From: Hymenobacter nivis
GTDB taxonomy: Bacteria; Bacteroidota; Bacteroidia; Cytophagales; Hymenobacteraceae
Reading direction: 5' to 3'
Length of the DNA: 64,000 nucleotides
NCBI RefSeq assembly: GCF_006439025.1
Contig: NZ_RCYZ01000006.1
Coordinates: 248,001-312,000, forward strand
Shown: positions 27,282-36,404 of the stretch, piece by piece
Layout: each line of letters opens with the position of its first letter
Numbering within the stretch: the first letter of the stretch is position 1
Notes under the pieces: generated by a model
What the model saw: the letters and a program-made list of their open reading frames with translations, nothing else
Databases searched by the model: none
What the model was told of the DNA's origin: nothing
Position numbers and translations under genes: made by a program

Positions 27282-29228
27282 ATGACAGTTGAACCCGGCC
27301 CGCTCCTGGCGGCGATAAATTCGCCCGACGACCTTAAAAAGCTCGCCCCCGAGCAGTTAGTGCAGCTCAGCGACGAACTGCGCGAGTTCATTGTGCACAC
27401 GGTGAGCATCTACGGCGGGCACTTCGGGGCCTCGCTGGGCGTGGTCGAGCTGTCGGTGGCGCTGCACTACGTCTTTAATACGCCCTACGACCAGCTGGTG
27501 TGGGACGTGGGCCACCAGGCCTACGGCCACAAAATCCTTACCGGGCGGCGCGACCGGTTCCCCACCAACCGGCGCTACGGCGGCATGTCGGGCTTCCCCA
27601 AAATGTCGGAAAGCCCTTACGACGCCTTCGGTGTGGGCCACAGCAGCACCAGCATCGGGGCGGCGCTGGGCATGGCGGTGGCTTCGGATTACAAAAAAGA
27701 GTTTGACCGCCAGCACATTGCCGTAATTGGCGACGGCGCCATGACGGCCGGCATGAGCTTCGAGGCCCTGAACCAGGCCGGGGCCCTGAACAACAACATG
27801 ATTGTCGTGCTCAACGACAACTGCATGAGCATCGACCCCAACGTGGGGGCCCTCAAGGAATACCTGACCGACATCACTACCTCGCGCACATACAACAAGG
27901 TGCGCGACGAGCTGTGGAACGTGCTGGGCAAGCTCAGCAAGTTTGGCCCCAACCCCCAGCAGATTGCCCGCAAAGTGGAAGCCGCCATGAAGGCGACTCT
28001 GATGAAGCAGAGCAACCTGTTCGAGGCCCTCAATTTCCGCTACTTTGGGCCCGTGGACGGGCACGACGTGCAGCACTTGGTGGAGGTGCTCAACGACCTC
28101 AAGGCTATTCCGGGGCCCAAATTGCTGCACTGCGTAACGGTGAAGGGCAAGGGCTACGCGCTGGCCGAAAAGGACCAGACGCTGTGGCACGCCCCGGGTT
28201 TGTTCGACAAGATTACGGGCGAGATTTTCACCAAAATCCCCGATAAGCCGCAGCCGCCTAAGTACCAGGACGTGTTCGGCCACACGCTGCTGGAGTTGGC
28301 TGAGGCCAACGACAAAATCATGGGCGTGACGCCGGCCATGCCCTCGGGCTCGTCGCTGAACATCATGATGGCCGCCATGCCCACCCGCGCCTTCGACGTG
28401 GGCATTGCCGAGCAGCACGCCGTTACGTTTTCGGCCGGCCTGGCCACCCAGGGCCTGGTGCCGTTCTGCAACATCTACTCCTCGTTCATGCAGCGGGGCT
28501 ACGACCAGGTGATCCACGACGTGGCCCTGCAAAACCTGCACGTGGTGTTCTGCCTCGATCGCGCCGGCTTTGCCGGGGCCGATGGCCCGACGCACCACGG
28601 CTGCTACGACCTGGCTTTCATGCGCTGCGTGCCCAACATCGTGGTGGCCGCGCCCATGAACGAGCAGGAGCTGCGCAACCTGATGTACACCGCCCAGCTG
28701 CCCGAAAATGCGGGGCCCTTTAGCATCCGCTACCCCCGTGGCGAGGGTGTGATGCCGGAGTGGCGCACGCCGCTGCAGCGCGTGGCCGTGGGCACGGGCC
28801 GCGTGGTGCACGAGGGCGAGGCTGGCGGGGTGGCCATCCTCACCATCGGCCACATCGGCAACTACGCGGTGAAGGCCGCCGCCGCCCTGGCCGCCGAAGG
28901 ACTCGACGTGGGCCACTACGACCTACGCTTCTGCAAGCCGCTCGACGAGGAAATGCTGCTGTCCGTGGCCCGCCGCTACCGCGCCATCGTGACGGTGGAG
29001 GACGGCTGCCTGCCCGGCGGCTTCGGCTCGGCGGTGCTCGAATTTTTGGCCGACCACGGCCAGCACCTGCCCCTGCGCCGCCTCGGCATTCCCGACCGCG
29101 TGGTGGAGCACGGCACCCAGGACCAGCTCTATAAGGAGTGCGGCTTCGACGCCGCCGGCATCGCCCAAGCCGTGCGCGAAATGGCCGCCTGCATTCCCGC
29201 TGGCCTGCCCGAGCCCGCCCTGCGATAA
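27282..29228 (+). CDS. dxs: 1-deoxy-D-xylulose-5-phosphate synthase
   Basis: A 648-residue thiamine-diphosphate enzyme that condenses pyruvate and glyceraldehyde 3-phosphate, the first step of the MEP isoprenoid pathway. Seen: the substrate histidine in YGGHFGASLG (about 46), WDVGHQAYGHKILTGR, the ThDP motif IGDGAMTAGMSFEALN (about 149) closing at VVLNDN, the catalytic glutamate in DVGIAEQHAV (about 374) and the transketolase C-terminal domain. The frame is open from 27087, but homology starts at the ATG at 27282. The stop codon lies inside the left arm of a perfect 42-bp inverted repeat. Confidence 0.96.
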   Translation: MTVEPGPLLAAINSPDDLKKLAPEQLVQLSDELREFIVHTVSIYGGHFGASLGVVELSVALHYVFNTPYDQLVWDVGHQAYGHKILTGRRDRFPTNRRYGGMSGFPKMSESPYDAFGVGHSSTSIGAALGMAVASDYKKEFDRQHIAVIGDGAMTAGMSFEALNQAGALNNNMIVVLNDNCMSIDPNVGALKEYLTDITTSRTYNKVRDELWNVLGKLSKFGPNPQQIARKVEAAMKATLMKQSNLFEALNFRYFGPVDGHDVQHLVEVLNDLKAIPGPKLLHCVTVKGKGYALAEKDQTLWHAPGLFDKITGEIFTKIPDKPQPPKYQDVFGHTLLELAEANDKIMGVTPAMPSGSSLNIMMAAMPTRAFDVGIAEQHAVTFSAGLATQGLVPFCNIYSSFMQRGYDQVIHDVALQNLHVVFCLDRAGFAGADGPTHHGCYDLAFMRCVPNIVVAAPMNEQELRNLMYTAQLPENAGPFSIRYPRGEGVMPEWRTPLQRVAVGTGRVVHEGEAGGVAILTIGHIGNYAVKAAAALAAEGLDVGHYDLRFCKPLDEEMLLSVARRYRAIVTVEDGCLPGGFGSAVLEFLADHGQHLPLRRLGIPDRVVEHGTQDQLYKECGFDAAGIAQAVREMAACIPAGLPEPALR

Positions 29229-29313
29229 GTTAACAATACTGCTTGGTTATAAGAAATCCCCGCGGCACGGAGCCGCGGGGATTTCTTATAACCAAGCAGT
29301 ATTGTTAACTTAT
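29225..29313. repeat. Perfect 42-bp inverted repeat, probable bidirectional terminator
   Basis: Left arm 29225-29266 and right arm 29272-29313 are exact reverse complements around a 5-base loop (ACGGA). The inner part (AAATCCCCGCGGC / GCCGCGGGGATTT) resembles a terminator stem; the outer 30 bp are ordinary-composition DNA. The left arm includes the dxs stop codon. Confidence 0.95.
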
Positions 29314-29510
29314 TAAAGTGGCTGCGCCCAACCCAGGTCCGTACCCGTGAGGCGCTGGAGCTGTCATTCAAACTGCCATTGCCTGGATAAGCTAACCCGA
29401 CGCAAAAAATTGGTTTGACCAGTGTGGCTACCATTTACACTGATCTGAGAAGCGCTTTAGGTCACCACTTGGCTAACTGGTTTTTAATGCGCTTCAGCTA
29501 GCGGGTAGCC

Positions 29511-32500
29511 TTACTGCTTGACTAAGCGCAACTGCTGGGTACCCGCGGCAGAGCGTAGGCGCAGCAAATAAAAGCCGCTGGCGTAGCGGGCCGTGGTCCA
29601 TGTGAGCTGCTGAGCCTCGCCCGCCGCGGCCTGCCCGCCGGGCAATTGCTCCACCAATCGGCCCGTTACATCGTAGACGGCCAGCGAGTAGGTGCCGGCC
29701 TGGGGCAGCGTAAAGCTGAGCGTGACCTCAGTAGTGAATGGGTTGGGATAAGCCTGCGCCGCTAGGGACTCGGCGCCCAGGCGCTCGGTGGTGACTAGCA
29801 GTGCATTTGTGGTGCTGGTGCTCGCGCTAGCTGGCACGTAGCGCAGGCTGGCGCCGGGGATGGCCTGCTTGCTCACGCCGGGGCCCTGGTAATTGACGCT
29901 GAGCTGGTTGCCGCCCCCGTTCTGGAAGTAGGTGACGGTGAGCAGGTGCGTGCCGGCCTGCAGGCCGACGGTGCCGCTGCGCTCCTGCGCGCCGTGGCTG
30001 CCGTCGTTGTCGACCACCAGCTGCGAGCCGATGAAGAGCTGCGAGCCGTCGTCGGAGGTGGTGAAGAAGGTGTACTGCCCGTCGGCGGGCACGGTCACGT
30101 AGCCCGAGTAGCGCAGGGCGTAGCCGTAGCTGCGCTGGGCCAGGCTAGCCGCGTCGAAGCCGGGGGCGGTGCCGGTTTGCTTGGGCGTGAGGCCGGCGAA
30201 GTCGGGCAGGCCCGTGAAGTTGGCGCCGCTCGCTTCGTAGTACTGGTAGCGCAGGCCGGCCACCGTGCTGGCGGGGTTTTCGGGGGCACGCAGGAAGCTA
30301 GCTGGCACGTAGCGCAGGCTGGCGCCGGGAATGGCCTGCTTGCTCACGCCGGGGCCCTGGTAATTGACGCTGAGCTGGTTGCCGCCCCCGTTCTGGAAGT
30401 AGGTGACGGTGAGCAGGTGCGTGCCGGCCTGCAGGCCGACGGTGCCGCTGCGCTCCTGCGCGCCGTGGCTGCCGTCGTTGTCGACCACCAGCTGCGAGCC
30501 GATGAAGAGCTGCGAGCCGTCGTCGGAGGTGGTGAAGAAGGTGTACTGCCCGTCGGCGGGCACGGTCACGTAGCCCGAGTAGCGCAGGGCGTAGCCGTAG
30601 CTGCGCTGGGTCAGGCTAGATACGTAGAAGCCGGGGGCGGTGCCGGTTTGCTTGGGCGTGAGGCCGGCGAAGTCGGGCAGGCCCGTGAAGTTGGCGCCGC
30701 TCGCTTCGTAGTACTGGTAGCGCAGGCCGGCCACCGTGCCGGCGGGGTTTTCGGGCGCACGCAGGGCGAGCGAGGTGCAGGCCGTGAGCACCACCGCGTT
30801 GGAGGGGGCCGAAGTTTCGCCGTTGAGGCTAGCCGTGGCGGTGTAGGTGCCGGGCGTGCTCGTCACCAGCGGGTTGGTAGTGCTGCTACCGGGTGCGAAG
30901 CTGAAGCTGGCCCCGCCCACCGGCGTGGGCGTGTTGTTGGGGGTGCCGCTGGCGGTGAGGCGCACTAAGCTGTTAGCCGCCGCGCCCTGATAGGCAGTAA
31001 AGAAGCCGCCCGCCAGCACCTGCCCATCGGCCTGCACGGCCACGCTGTACACATTAGCATTGGGCCCCTGGCCGACGGCGAAGCTGTTGTCGCGGCTACC
31101 ATCGGCGTTGAGCCGAATCAGGAAGTTGGCCGCCGCGGTCCTGAAGCCATCGAACTCGCCGCCCACCAGCACCTTGCCATCGGGTTGCACGGCCACGCTG
31201 TTCACTAAATTAGAAAAGTCTTGTGTGCCACCTTGGCCGTTATTAAAGCTTGCGTCGGGGCTGCCGTTGGCGTTGAGGCGAATCAAGTGGGCCGGGTCTT
31301 GGTTGACGTACCCCACGTTGCCCCCGGCTAGTATCTGGCCATTGGCCTGCACGGCCAGGCAACGCACGTCCCCCGTGATGCTCGGGGTAAAGTTGGCGTC
31401 GCGGCTGCCGTCGGCGTTGAGGCGCACCAAGCCGTTGGCCGTCGCGCCCTGGTATCTTCTGAATTCGCCGCCCACCAGCACCTGCCCATTGGCTTGCACC
31501 ACCACGCTGTATACGAAGCTAGTACTGAAGCCAGCGCTCGTAGCGAAGGTGGCATCGGGGTTGCCGGTGGCGCTAAGCCGAATCAGGTTGAAGGCAGGCG
31601 TGCCGTTGTAAGTAGTAAAGGTGCCACCAGCCAGCACCCGTCCATCGGCCTGCACGGCCACGCTTTCCACTGGGTAGTTGAAGCCTGCGCCGGTAACGAA
31701 GCTGGCATCGCGGGTGCCGTCGGGGTTGAGGCGCACCAGGCGGTTGGCCGGCGTGCCCTGGTAAGTAGTGAAGCGCCCGCCCACCAGTACCTTGCCGTCG
31801 GCCTGCAGGACCACGCTATTCACGTAGTCGTTGAAGCCCGCACCGGTAGCAAAGCTGTTATCGCGGGTGCCGTCGGCGTTAAGGCGCACCAGGCGGCCGG
31901 CCGCCACGCCCTGGTAGGTGGTGAAGCGCCCGCCCACCAGCACCTGGCCGTTGGCCTGCGCCACAATGCTCAGTACTATCTCATTGAAGCCGGAGCCGAT
32001 AGTAAAGGCCGGGCTAGCCGCGCTGGCCGTGAGCGTGCGCGGCTGGCACACATCTAGTGGCCCAGCCGGGCTTAGGGTGGCTACCAGCCCCGCCGGGCGC
32101 GGGGCGTAGGTAAAGCTCGTGGCACTCGGCACCGCGCTGCCCGTGGCTGGCACCAGCGTCAGGGGGGCGCTGGCGGCATCTACTGGCACGCGCACCGTGA
32201 GGCTGGTGGCGCTCTGGGCCGCAATCAAGCCTAGCCCGCCCGTGCCGAAGCGCACGCCGCGCACCCGGTCGAGGCCCGCGCCCGTGATGGTTACGAGCGT
32301 GCCCGCCGGCCCGCTCGCGGGCATAATGCTGCTAGCCGCCAGCGGAGAAACTGTCGTGTTTAGCAGAACCCCGAGCGTGTTGCCAGCGGAATTGGCCACC
32401 ACTAGGTCGAGGCGGTTGTCGCGGTTAATATCGGCTAAGGCAATATCGTAAGCCCCCGCGCCTACGCTTAGCGCCACGGCCGCGCCCAGCGCACCCGTGG

Positions 32501-33503
32501 CACTGCCCGGCAGCACGTACACCTTGCCCTGGTTAAAGTCACCCACCAGCACATCGGGGTAGCCGTCGCCGTTCACGTCGCCCACAGTCAGCCCGCTCAA
32601 GAAAGTGCTGGTGGCCGTGGCCTGGTAAGCCACGGCCGCGTTGAAGGTGCCGTTGGCATTGCCAGTCAGCACCTTCACCCCGGTTGCTGAGAAGCCAGAC
32701 ACGATGATGTCCAGCTGGCCATCGCGGTTGAGGTCAGCCGTTTCGATAAAGGGAGAAACCTGCCCCACGGGGTAGCTGACGGGCTTAGCAAACCCGGTGG
32801 CCTGGCCCAGTAGCACGTACACGTTGTTCTGATCCGTTTCGCTGATTGCCAAGTCGGCAAAGCCATCGTGGTTGAAGTCGGCCACGCTTAGGCCGCGCTG
32901 GTGGCTGCCGGCCTCGTAGGTCGAGGCCGCATCGAAGGTGCCCGCGGCAATACCGGGCAGCACGCTCACCTGCGTGTTCACGGTCGTCGTCACGGCATCC
33001 AGAACGCCATCGCGGGTTACATCGTATAGCTTTAGGCTATAGCTATTGGAGGGCGCGTTGTTTGCGTACGCGCCGTTTGGGTAGGCGCTAGCGGCCTTCA
33101 GCGTGCCGCTGCCGGTGCCCAGCAGCACGCGCACGTTGGGGCCGCTAGCCAGCACCACATCCAGTTTGCCATCGTGGTTAACGTCGGCCAGCGCCACCTC
33201 CTCGTTGATGCCGCCCACGGGGTAAGCCACGGCCGCCGCAAAGCCGCCAGCGGCCTGCCCCAGCAGCACGTTCACGTTATAGTTACTCGTGCTCACTAGG
33301 TCGAGCACGCCGTCGCTGTTAAGGTCGCCGGTGGCCACGAAGTTGTTTGCGCCACTGACGGGGTAGGTAGCCATGGGGCCAAAAGTGGCGGGCTGGGCCT
33401 GGACTGCGCCGGCCGTGGCGAGCAGTAGCCCCAGCGCCGCGAGGGGGCGGGCCAGGCAGCGCGGCGCTTGCCGCGGGTGGACTATAGAGGAAAAGTTGAG
33501 CAT
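29511..33503 (-). CDS. Large T9SS surface protein: FG-GAP/VCBS, IPT, delta-60 repeats, two PA14 domains
   Basis: A 1330-residue exported protein. Signal peptide 1-36 (ending AVQAQ). Residues about 40-400 are FG-GAP/VCBS repeats with calcium-type loops (DLNSDGVLDL, DVNHDGKLDV). An IPT/TIG domain follows (SGPAGTLVTITGAGLDRV, about 405-490), then about eight delta-60 repeats (VLVGGRFTTYQG...RLNADGTRD, about 510-870). Next are two nearly identical PA14 carbohydrate-binding-type domains (about 912-1226) and a type A T9SS sorting domain (AYPNPFTTEV ... LRLVKQ). It is likely a calcium-stabilised surface or released adhesin. The PA14 pair is a 471-bp direct duplication. It is convergent with dxs. Confidence 0.92.
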   Translation of the reverse strand: MLNFSSIVHPRQAPRCLARPLAALGLLLATAGAVQAQPATFGPMATYPVSGANNFVATGDLNSDGVLDLVSTSNYNVNVLLGQAAGGFAAAVAYPVGGINEEVALADVNHDGKLDVVLASGPNVRVLLGTGSGTLKAASAYPNGAYANNAPSNSYSLKLYDVTRDGVLDAVTTTVNTQVSVLPGIAAGTFDAASTYEAGSHQRGLSVADFNHDGFADLAISETDQNNVYVLLGQATGFAKPVSYPVGQVSPFIETADLNRDGQLDIIVSGFSATGVKVLTGNANGTFNAAVAYQATATSTFLSGLTVGDVNGDGYPDVLVGDFNQGKVYVLPGSATGALGAAVALSVGAGAYDIALADINRDNRLDLVVANSAGNTLGVLLNTTVSPLAASSIMPASGPAGTLVTITGAGLDRVRGVRFGTGGLGLIAAQSATSLTVRVPVDAASAPLTLVPATGSAVPSATSFTYAPRPAGLVATLSPAGPLDVCQPRTLTASAASPAFTIGSGFNEIVLSIVAQANGQVLVGGRFTTYQGVAAGRLVRLNADGTRDNSFATGAGFNDYVNSVVLQADGKVLVGGRFTTYQGTPANRLVRLNPDGTRDASFVTGAGFNYPVESVAVQADGRVLAGGTFTTYNGTPAFNLIRLSATGNPDATFATSAGFSTSFVYSVVVQANGQVLVGGEFRRYQGATANGLVRLNADGSRDANFTPSITGDVRCLAVQANGQILAGGNVGYVNQDPAHLIRLNANGSPDASFNNGQGGTQDFSNLVNSVAVQPDGKVLVGGEFDGFRTAAANFLIRLNADGSRDNSFAVGQGPNANVYSVAVQADGQVLAGGFFTAYQGAAANSLVRLTASGTPNNTPTPVGGASFSFAPGSSTTNPLVTSTPGTYTATASLNGETSAPSNAVVLTACTSLALRAPENPAGTVAGLRYQYYEASGANFTGLPDFAGLTPKQTGTAPGFYVSSLTQRSYGYALRYSGYVTVPADGQYTFFTTSDDGSQLFIGSQLVVDNDGSHGAQERSGTVGLQAGTHLLTVTYFQNGGGNQLSVNYQGPGVSKQAIPGASLRYVPASFLRAPENPASTVAGLRYQYYEASGANFTGLPDFAGLTPKQTGTAPGFDAASLAQRSYGYALRYSGYVTVPADGQYTFFTTSDDGSQLFIGSQLVVDNDGSHGAQERSGTVGLQAGTHLLTVTYFQNGGGNQLSVNYQGPGVSKQAIPGASLRYVPASASTSTTNALLVTTERLGAESLAAQAYPNPFTTEVTLSFTLPQAGTYSLAVYDVTGRLVEQLPGGQAAAGEAQQLTWTTARYASGFYLLRLRSAAGTQQLRLVKQ
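29826..30767 (-). repeat. 471-bp tandem duplication inside the surface-protein gene
   Basis: The segment starting GCTAGCTGGCACGTAGCGCA at 29826 recurs at 30297, an offset of 471 bases (157 codons). The copies differ at only a handful of bases (such as GGGGATGG versus GGGAATGG, and GCCGCGTCGAA versus GATACGTAGAA). Each copy encodes one PA14 domain. Confidence 0.95.
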
Positions 33504-33981
33504 AAGCTTGCGTGAGTGAGAGGAGTGAAGAAAAAAAGAAGGCTGCGCAACTACAGCCAGACAGGGTAACTACTTTACAATAAGACGAGAGTGCACGCAG
33601 CGTGCAGGGGGTAGAATGGTCGGCGGCTAGCCTGCGTCATGCAGGTGGCCCCAGTGCGGCCGGGCTACTGACGATAGGGAGGTACCGTAGCGGGTAGTGT
33701 GTCTGCGGGACTAGATGGCCAAAATGGCCAACACAGCCGGACTTATGAGCGGAGCAAAATGAATGCTTAGCAGAGGTGGCGCGTGTGAAGAAGGCAACAA
33801 GGCACGGAGACGCAGCCACCCGAAGCAGTGACTGTTTAGGCCAAATTTGTTTGCTGACTTGTAAAGGGTAGGAGGGTAAAAGGCCGCAAGCCCGGCACCA
33901 AGAACTCGTGATCCGGTGTGGTGCAAAACTGCGAAGTGTTTAAGAACAAGTAGGACAAATCCTTGCCAATCTTTGCTATGT

Positions 33982-34013
33982 GCCAAAATCTTGTCATTTG
34001 GCAAGATTTTGGC
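33982..34013. repeat. Hairpin, 12-bp perfect arms
   Basis: GCCAAAATCTTG and CAAGATTTTGGC flank an 8-base loop. There is no clear T-run after either side. Confidence 0.8.
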
Positions 34014-34683
34014 GAGATAACGGCTGCACTAAATCAGCTGCTGGCTAGTATTGGTGCCTAGGTAGCGGGCGGGGAGGCTAACTCGGTTTTGTTACCTGCG
34101 GCTACCTGCAGCATGAAAAGGGGGCAACCGGTCCGATTCGCTGGCCGAGTTTCTGCCAAACGATTGCGATGCTGGTATTTTTTCAAAATGGCAAGGATTT
34201 ATACCAGTCGCCAAAAACAGAATAGGCGTCATTACCACAATCCAATTGCAATGGGATTCGTCGTGTCTTGGCTATTGTACCCTATTGCAAAACGATCTAC
34301 TGCTCTGCTTTTGATGGTGTCATTTCCAAGTGCCCTGTCCAACGCGACCTAAGTGTCCGCGGCGCTCAAGGACAGCAGCGAGCGATTACCATTACCCAGC
34401 TAGCTTGAGTCTGACTGCCGCCCCACCTGCGCGAAACGGCTCTAGCCGGTCCCAAGTGGGCCGCTTGGTATATAGGCATAGCGGCAGCCCAGCCCTTGCA
34501 GCCGGGTCTGGGTGCCTGCGGGGCCGCATTCATCGGCTACCAAAAAGCAACACGTAGCACAGCCACTGCCAAGGCGGTACAAGACAGGAGAGCATGGCAG
34601 CCCAAAATTGAAATTAGAAACTTCATATTTTGTTGACAGTAAAATATATAGATATTGGATGCACTGGATCTACCGGGGCTGGC

Positions 34684-34732
34684 CAGCGGCTAGGCTGGGG
34701 CCAGATAGCCCCCGGCCCCAGCCCAGCCGCTG
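34684..34732. repeat. GC-rich hairpin before the aldo/keto reductase gene
   Basis: 19-base arms (CAGCGGCTAGGCTGGGGCC and its complement with one mismatch) around an 11-base loop. Confidence 0.8.
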
Positions 34733-34808
34733 AAACAATGTGGGCCGCGCGGTGGTAAGCCAATGCGCCGGGCTACTCGGCGTCCACTGCTTTATCCTGA
34801 TAATTCCG

Positions 34809-35672
34809 ATGGCAACCACCACCACAACGTACCCCGCCACGTTCACCATCGGCGGCGACCTCACCGTGAACCGCCTCGGCTACGGCGCCATGCGCATCAC
34901 CGGCGAAGGCATTTGGGGCCCCCCGGCCGACCACAACGAGTCCATCCGCGTGCTGCGGCGGGCCGTGGAGCTGGGCGTGAATTTCATCGACACGGCCGAC
35001 AGCTACGGCCCCAACGTGTCGGAAGAACTGATTGCCGAGGCGCTGCACCCCTACGCCAAGGGCCTGGTCATCGGCACCAAGGGCGGGCTGCTGCGCACGG
35101 GCCCCAACCAGTGGCCCGTCGATGCCAGCCCCAAGCACCTGGAGGAAGTGCTGCACGGCAGTCTCAAGCGCCTGAAGCTCGACCAGATTGACCTTTACCA
35201 GCTGCACCGTGTAGACCCCAACGTGCCGTTTGAAGACACGCTGAAGTTCTTGCAAAAGGCCCAGCAGGACGGCTACATCAAGCACATCGGCCTGTCGGAA
35301 GTGGACGTGGACCAGATCAAAAAGGCCCAGGAATTCGTGGAAATCGTGTCGGTGCAGAACATGTACTCGGTGGACAACCGCAAGTGGGAGCCCGTGCTCG
35401 ACTACACCCGCGACAACAACATCGCCTTCATTCCGTGGTACCCGCTCTCGGGCGGCAACAAGGAGGCCCTGGCGGCCCTCGACCAAGTGGCCCAGAAGCA
35501 CGGCGCCACCCAGCAGCAAATTGCCCTGAGCTGGCTGCTGCACCACTCGCCCAACATCCTGCTCATCCCCGGCACTTCCAAGGTGAAGCACTTGGAGGAA
35601 AACATGAAAACCGCTGACATTCAACTATCGCCGGAAGATATGGCGGCTTTGGATAAAATTAAAGCGGCTTAG
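34809..35672 (+). CDS. Aldo/keto reductase
   Basis: A 287-residue NADPH-dependent oxidoreductase of the AKR superfamily (TIM barrel, cytoplasmic). The catalytic tetrad is visible: Asp61 and Tyr66 in FIDTADSYG, Lys91 in IGTKGG and His (about 130) in LYQLHRVD. The C-terminal cofactor loop reads IPGTSKVKHLEEN, which matches phosphate binding of NADPH. The closest type is the YajO/pyridoxal-reductase-like group; the substrate is open. The start at 34809 (MATTTTTYP) is preferred to the upstream 34740. A strong terminator follows. Confidence 0.94.
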   Translation: MATTTTTYPATFTIGGDLTVNRLGYGAMRITGEGIWGPPADHNESIRVLRRAVELGVNFIDTADSYGPNVSEELIAEALHPYAKGLVIGTKGGLLRTGPNQWPVDASPKHLEEVLHGSLKRLKLDQIDLYQLHRVDPNVPFEDTLKFLQKAQQDGYIKHIGLSEVDVDQIKKAQEFVEIVSVQNMYSVDNRKWEPVLDYTRDNNIAFIPWYPLSGGNKEALAALDQVAQKHGATQQQIALSWLLHHSPNILLIPGTSKVKHLEENMKTADIQLSPEDMAALDKIKAA

Positions 35673-35693
35673 TTTTAGCTATTAAGCTGATTG

Positions 35694-35731
35694 AAAGGGG
35701 CCCCGCAACGGTAGTTGCGGGGCCCCTTTTT
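35694..35731 (+). terminator. Intrinsic terminator after the aldo/keto reductase gene
   Basis: AAAGGGGCCCCGCAAC / GTTGCGGGGCCCCTTT with a GGTA loop and a T-run. It is built on the local GGGGCCCC palindrome. Confidence 0.95.
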
Positions 35732-35826
35732 GTGGCCGCGCCGCCGGAGAAATGAATTCCTCGCCGGCTGCGTTTAAAGAGTACCTGTTGCGGGACGCTA
35801 CCCCGCCTTTACAATTGCTCCTCGCC

Positions 35827-36396
35827 ATGTCCTTTCTATCCCAATTGCTAAGAATACCGCTGCTAGCGCTGGCCCTGGGGCTGGTGGCCGGCGCGCCCGC
35901 CCAGGCGCAGGTGACCAACACCGATCAAAAAGCCGACGCCGACTTCACGCGCTACAAGACCTACAACTTCATGGACGAGACGGCGCGGAAGGATTCGACG
36001 GCGGCCGACCTGAGCGCGAATATCTTCGACCTCAAACGGGCCGTGACGCGCGAGCTGGAAGCCCGCGGCTACCAGCGCGCCGCCCAGCCCGACCTGCTCG
36101 TGCACATCGGCGTCGCCACCCAGCTGCTCACCCAGACCCGCGAAACCAACTTCTTGAACGACGGGGCCCCGTACTACATCGGCCAGCGCAACTTCCGCTG
36201 GCAGGCCCAAAACGTGCCCATCGGCCAGTACCGCGAGGGTACCGCCACCATCGACGTGGTGGATGCCGCCCGCAAGGAGCAGGTGTGGCAGGGCACCACC
36301 ACCAGCATCCTGTCGCGCAAGTCGCGCAAGGCCGCCCAGCAGATTGACAAGGGCGTGGCCGAGGCGTTTGCCAAGTTCCCGGGGCAGGCGCGCTAG
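35827..36396 (+). CDS. DUF4136-type exported protein
   Basis: A 189-residue protein with a signal peptide (1-27, ending APAQAQ; no lipobox cysteine). The body matches the DUF4136 pattern: DADFTRYKTYNFMD near the start, a conserved helix LKRAVTRELEARGYQRA, PDLLVHIGVATQ, then YREGTATIDVVDAARKEQVWQGT and a final helix IDKGVAEAFAKFP. The family is periplasmic or membrane-associated and of unknown function. The frame is open from 35752; the ATG at 35827 gives the signal peptide and lies after a TACAATTG -7-like element. The stop is TAGGGCCCC. Confidence 0.88.
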   Translation: MSFLSQLLRIPLLALALGLVAGAPAQAQVTNTDQKADADFTRYKTYNFMDETARKDSTAADLSANIFDLKRAVTRELEARGYQRAAQPDLLVHIGVATQLLTQTRETNFLNDGAPYYIGQRNFRWQAQNVPIGQYREGTATIDVVDAARKEQVWQGTTTSILSRKSRKAAQQIDKGVAEAFAKFPGQAR

Positions 36397-36404
36397 GGCC
36401 CCGG

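Larger units (their letters stand above)
33504..34808. other. 1.3-kb gene-poor stretch
   Basis: No frame here looks like a family protein. GC content is visibly lower than around it, especially 34150-34340 and 34590-34670. It contains several hairpins (33982-34013, 34684-34732, and short palindromes near 33593 and 33717) and scattered frames under 100 codons. A minus-strand frame at 34232-34348 reads like a protein end (DRFAIGYNSQDTTNPIAIG) but has no start. The stretch could be decayed mobile DNA. Confidence 0.5.

Noticed and set aside
27357..28916. 519-codon minus-strand open frame
   Set aside because: It is antisense to dxs throughout; composition is typical of an antisense shadow.
34232..34348. 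Minus-strand protein-like fragment
   Set aside because: It reads plausibly (DRFAIGYNSQDTTNP) but lacks a start and is bounded by stops; too short to claim as a pseudogene.
34089..34352. 87-codon plus-strand frame in the gene-poor gap
   Set aside because: No promoter, no family look and odd composition; described only as part of the gap.
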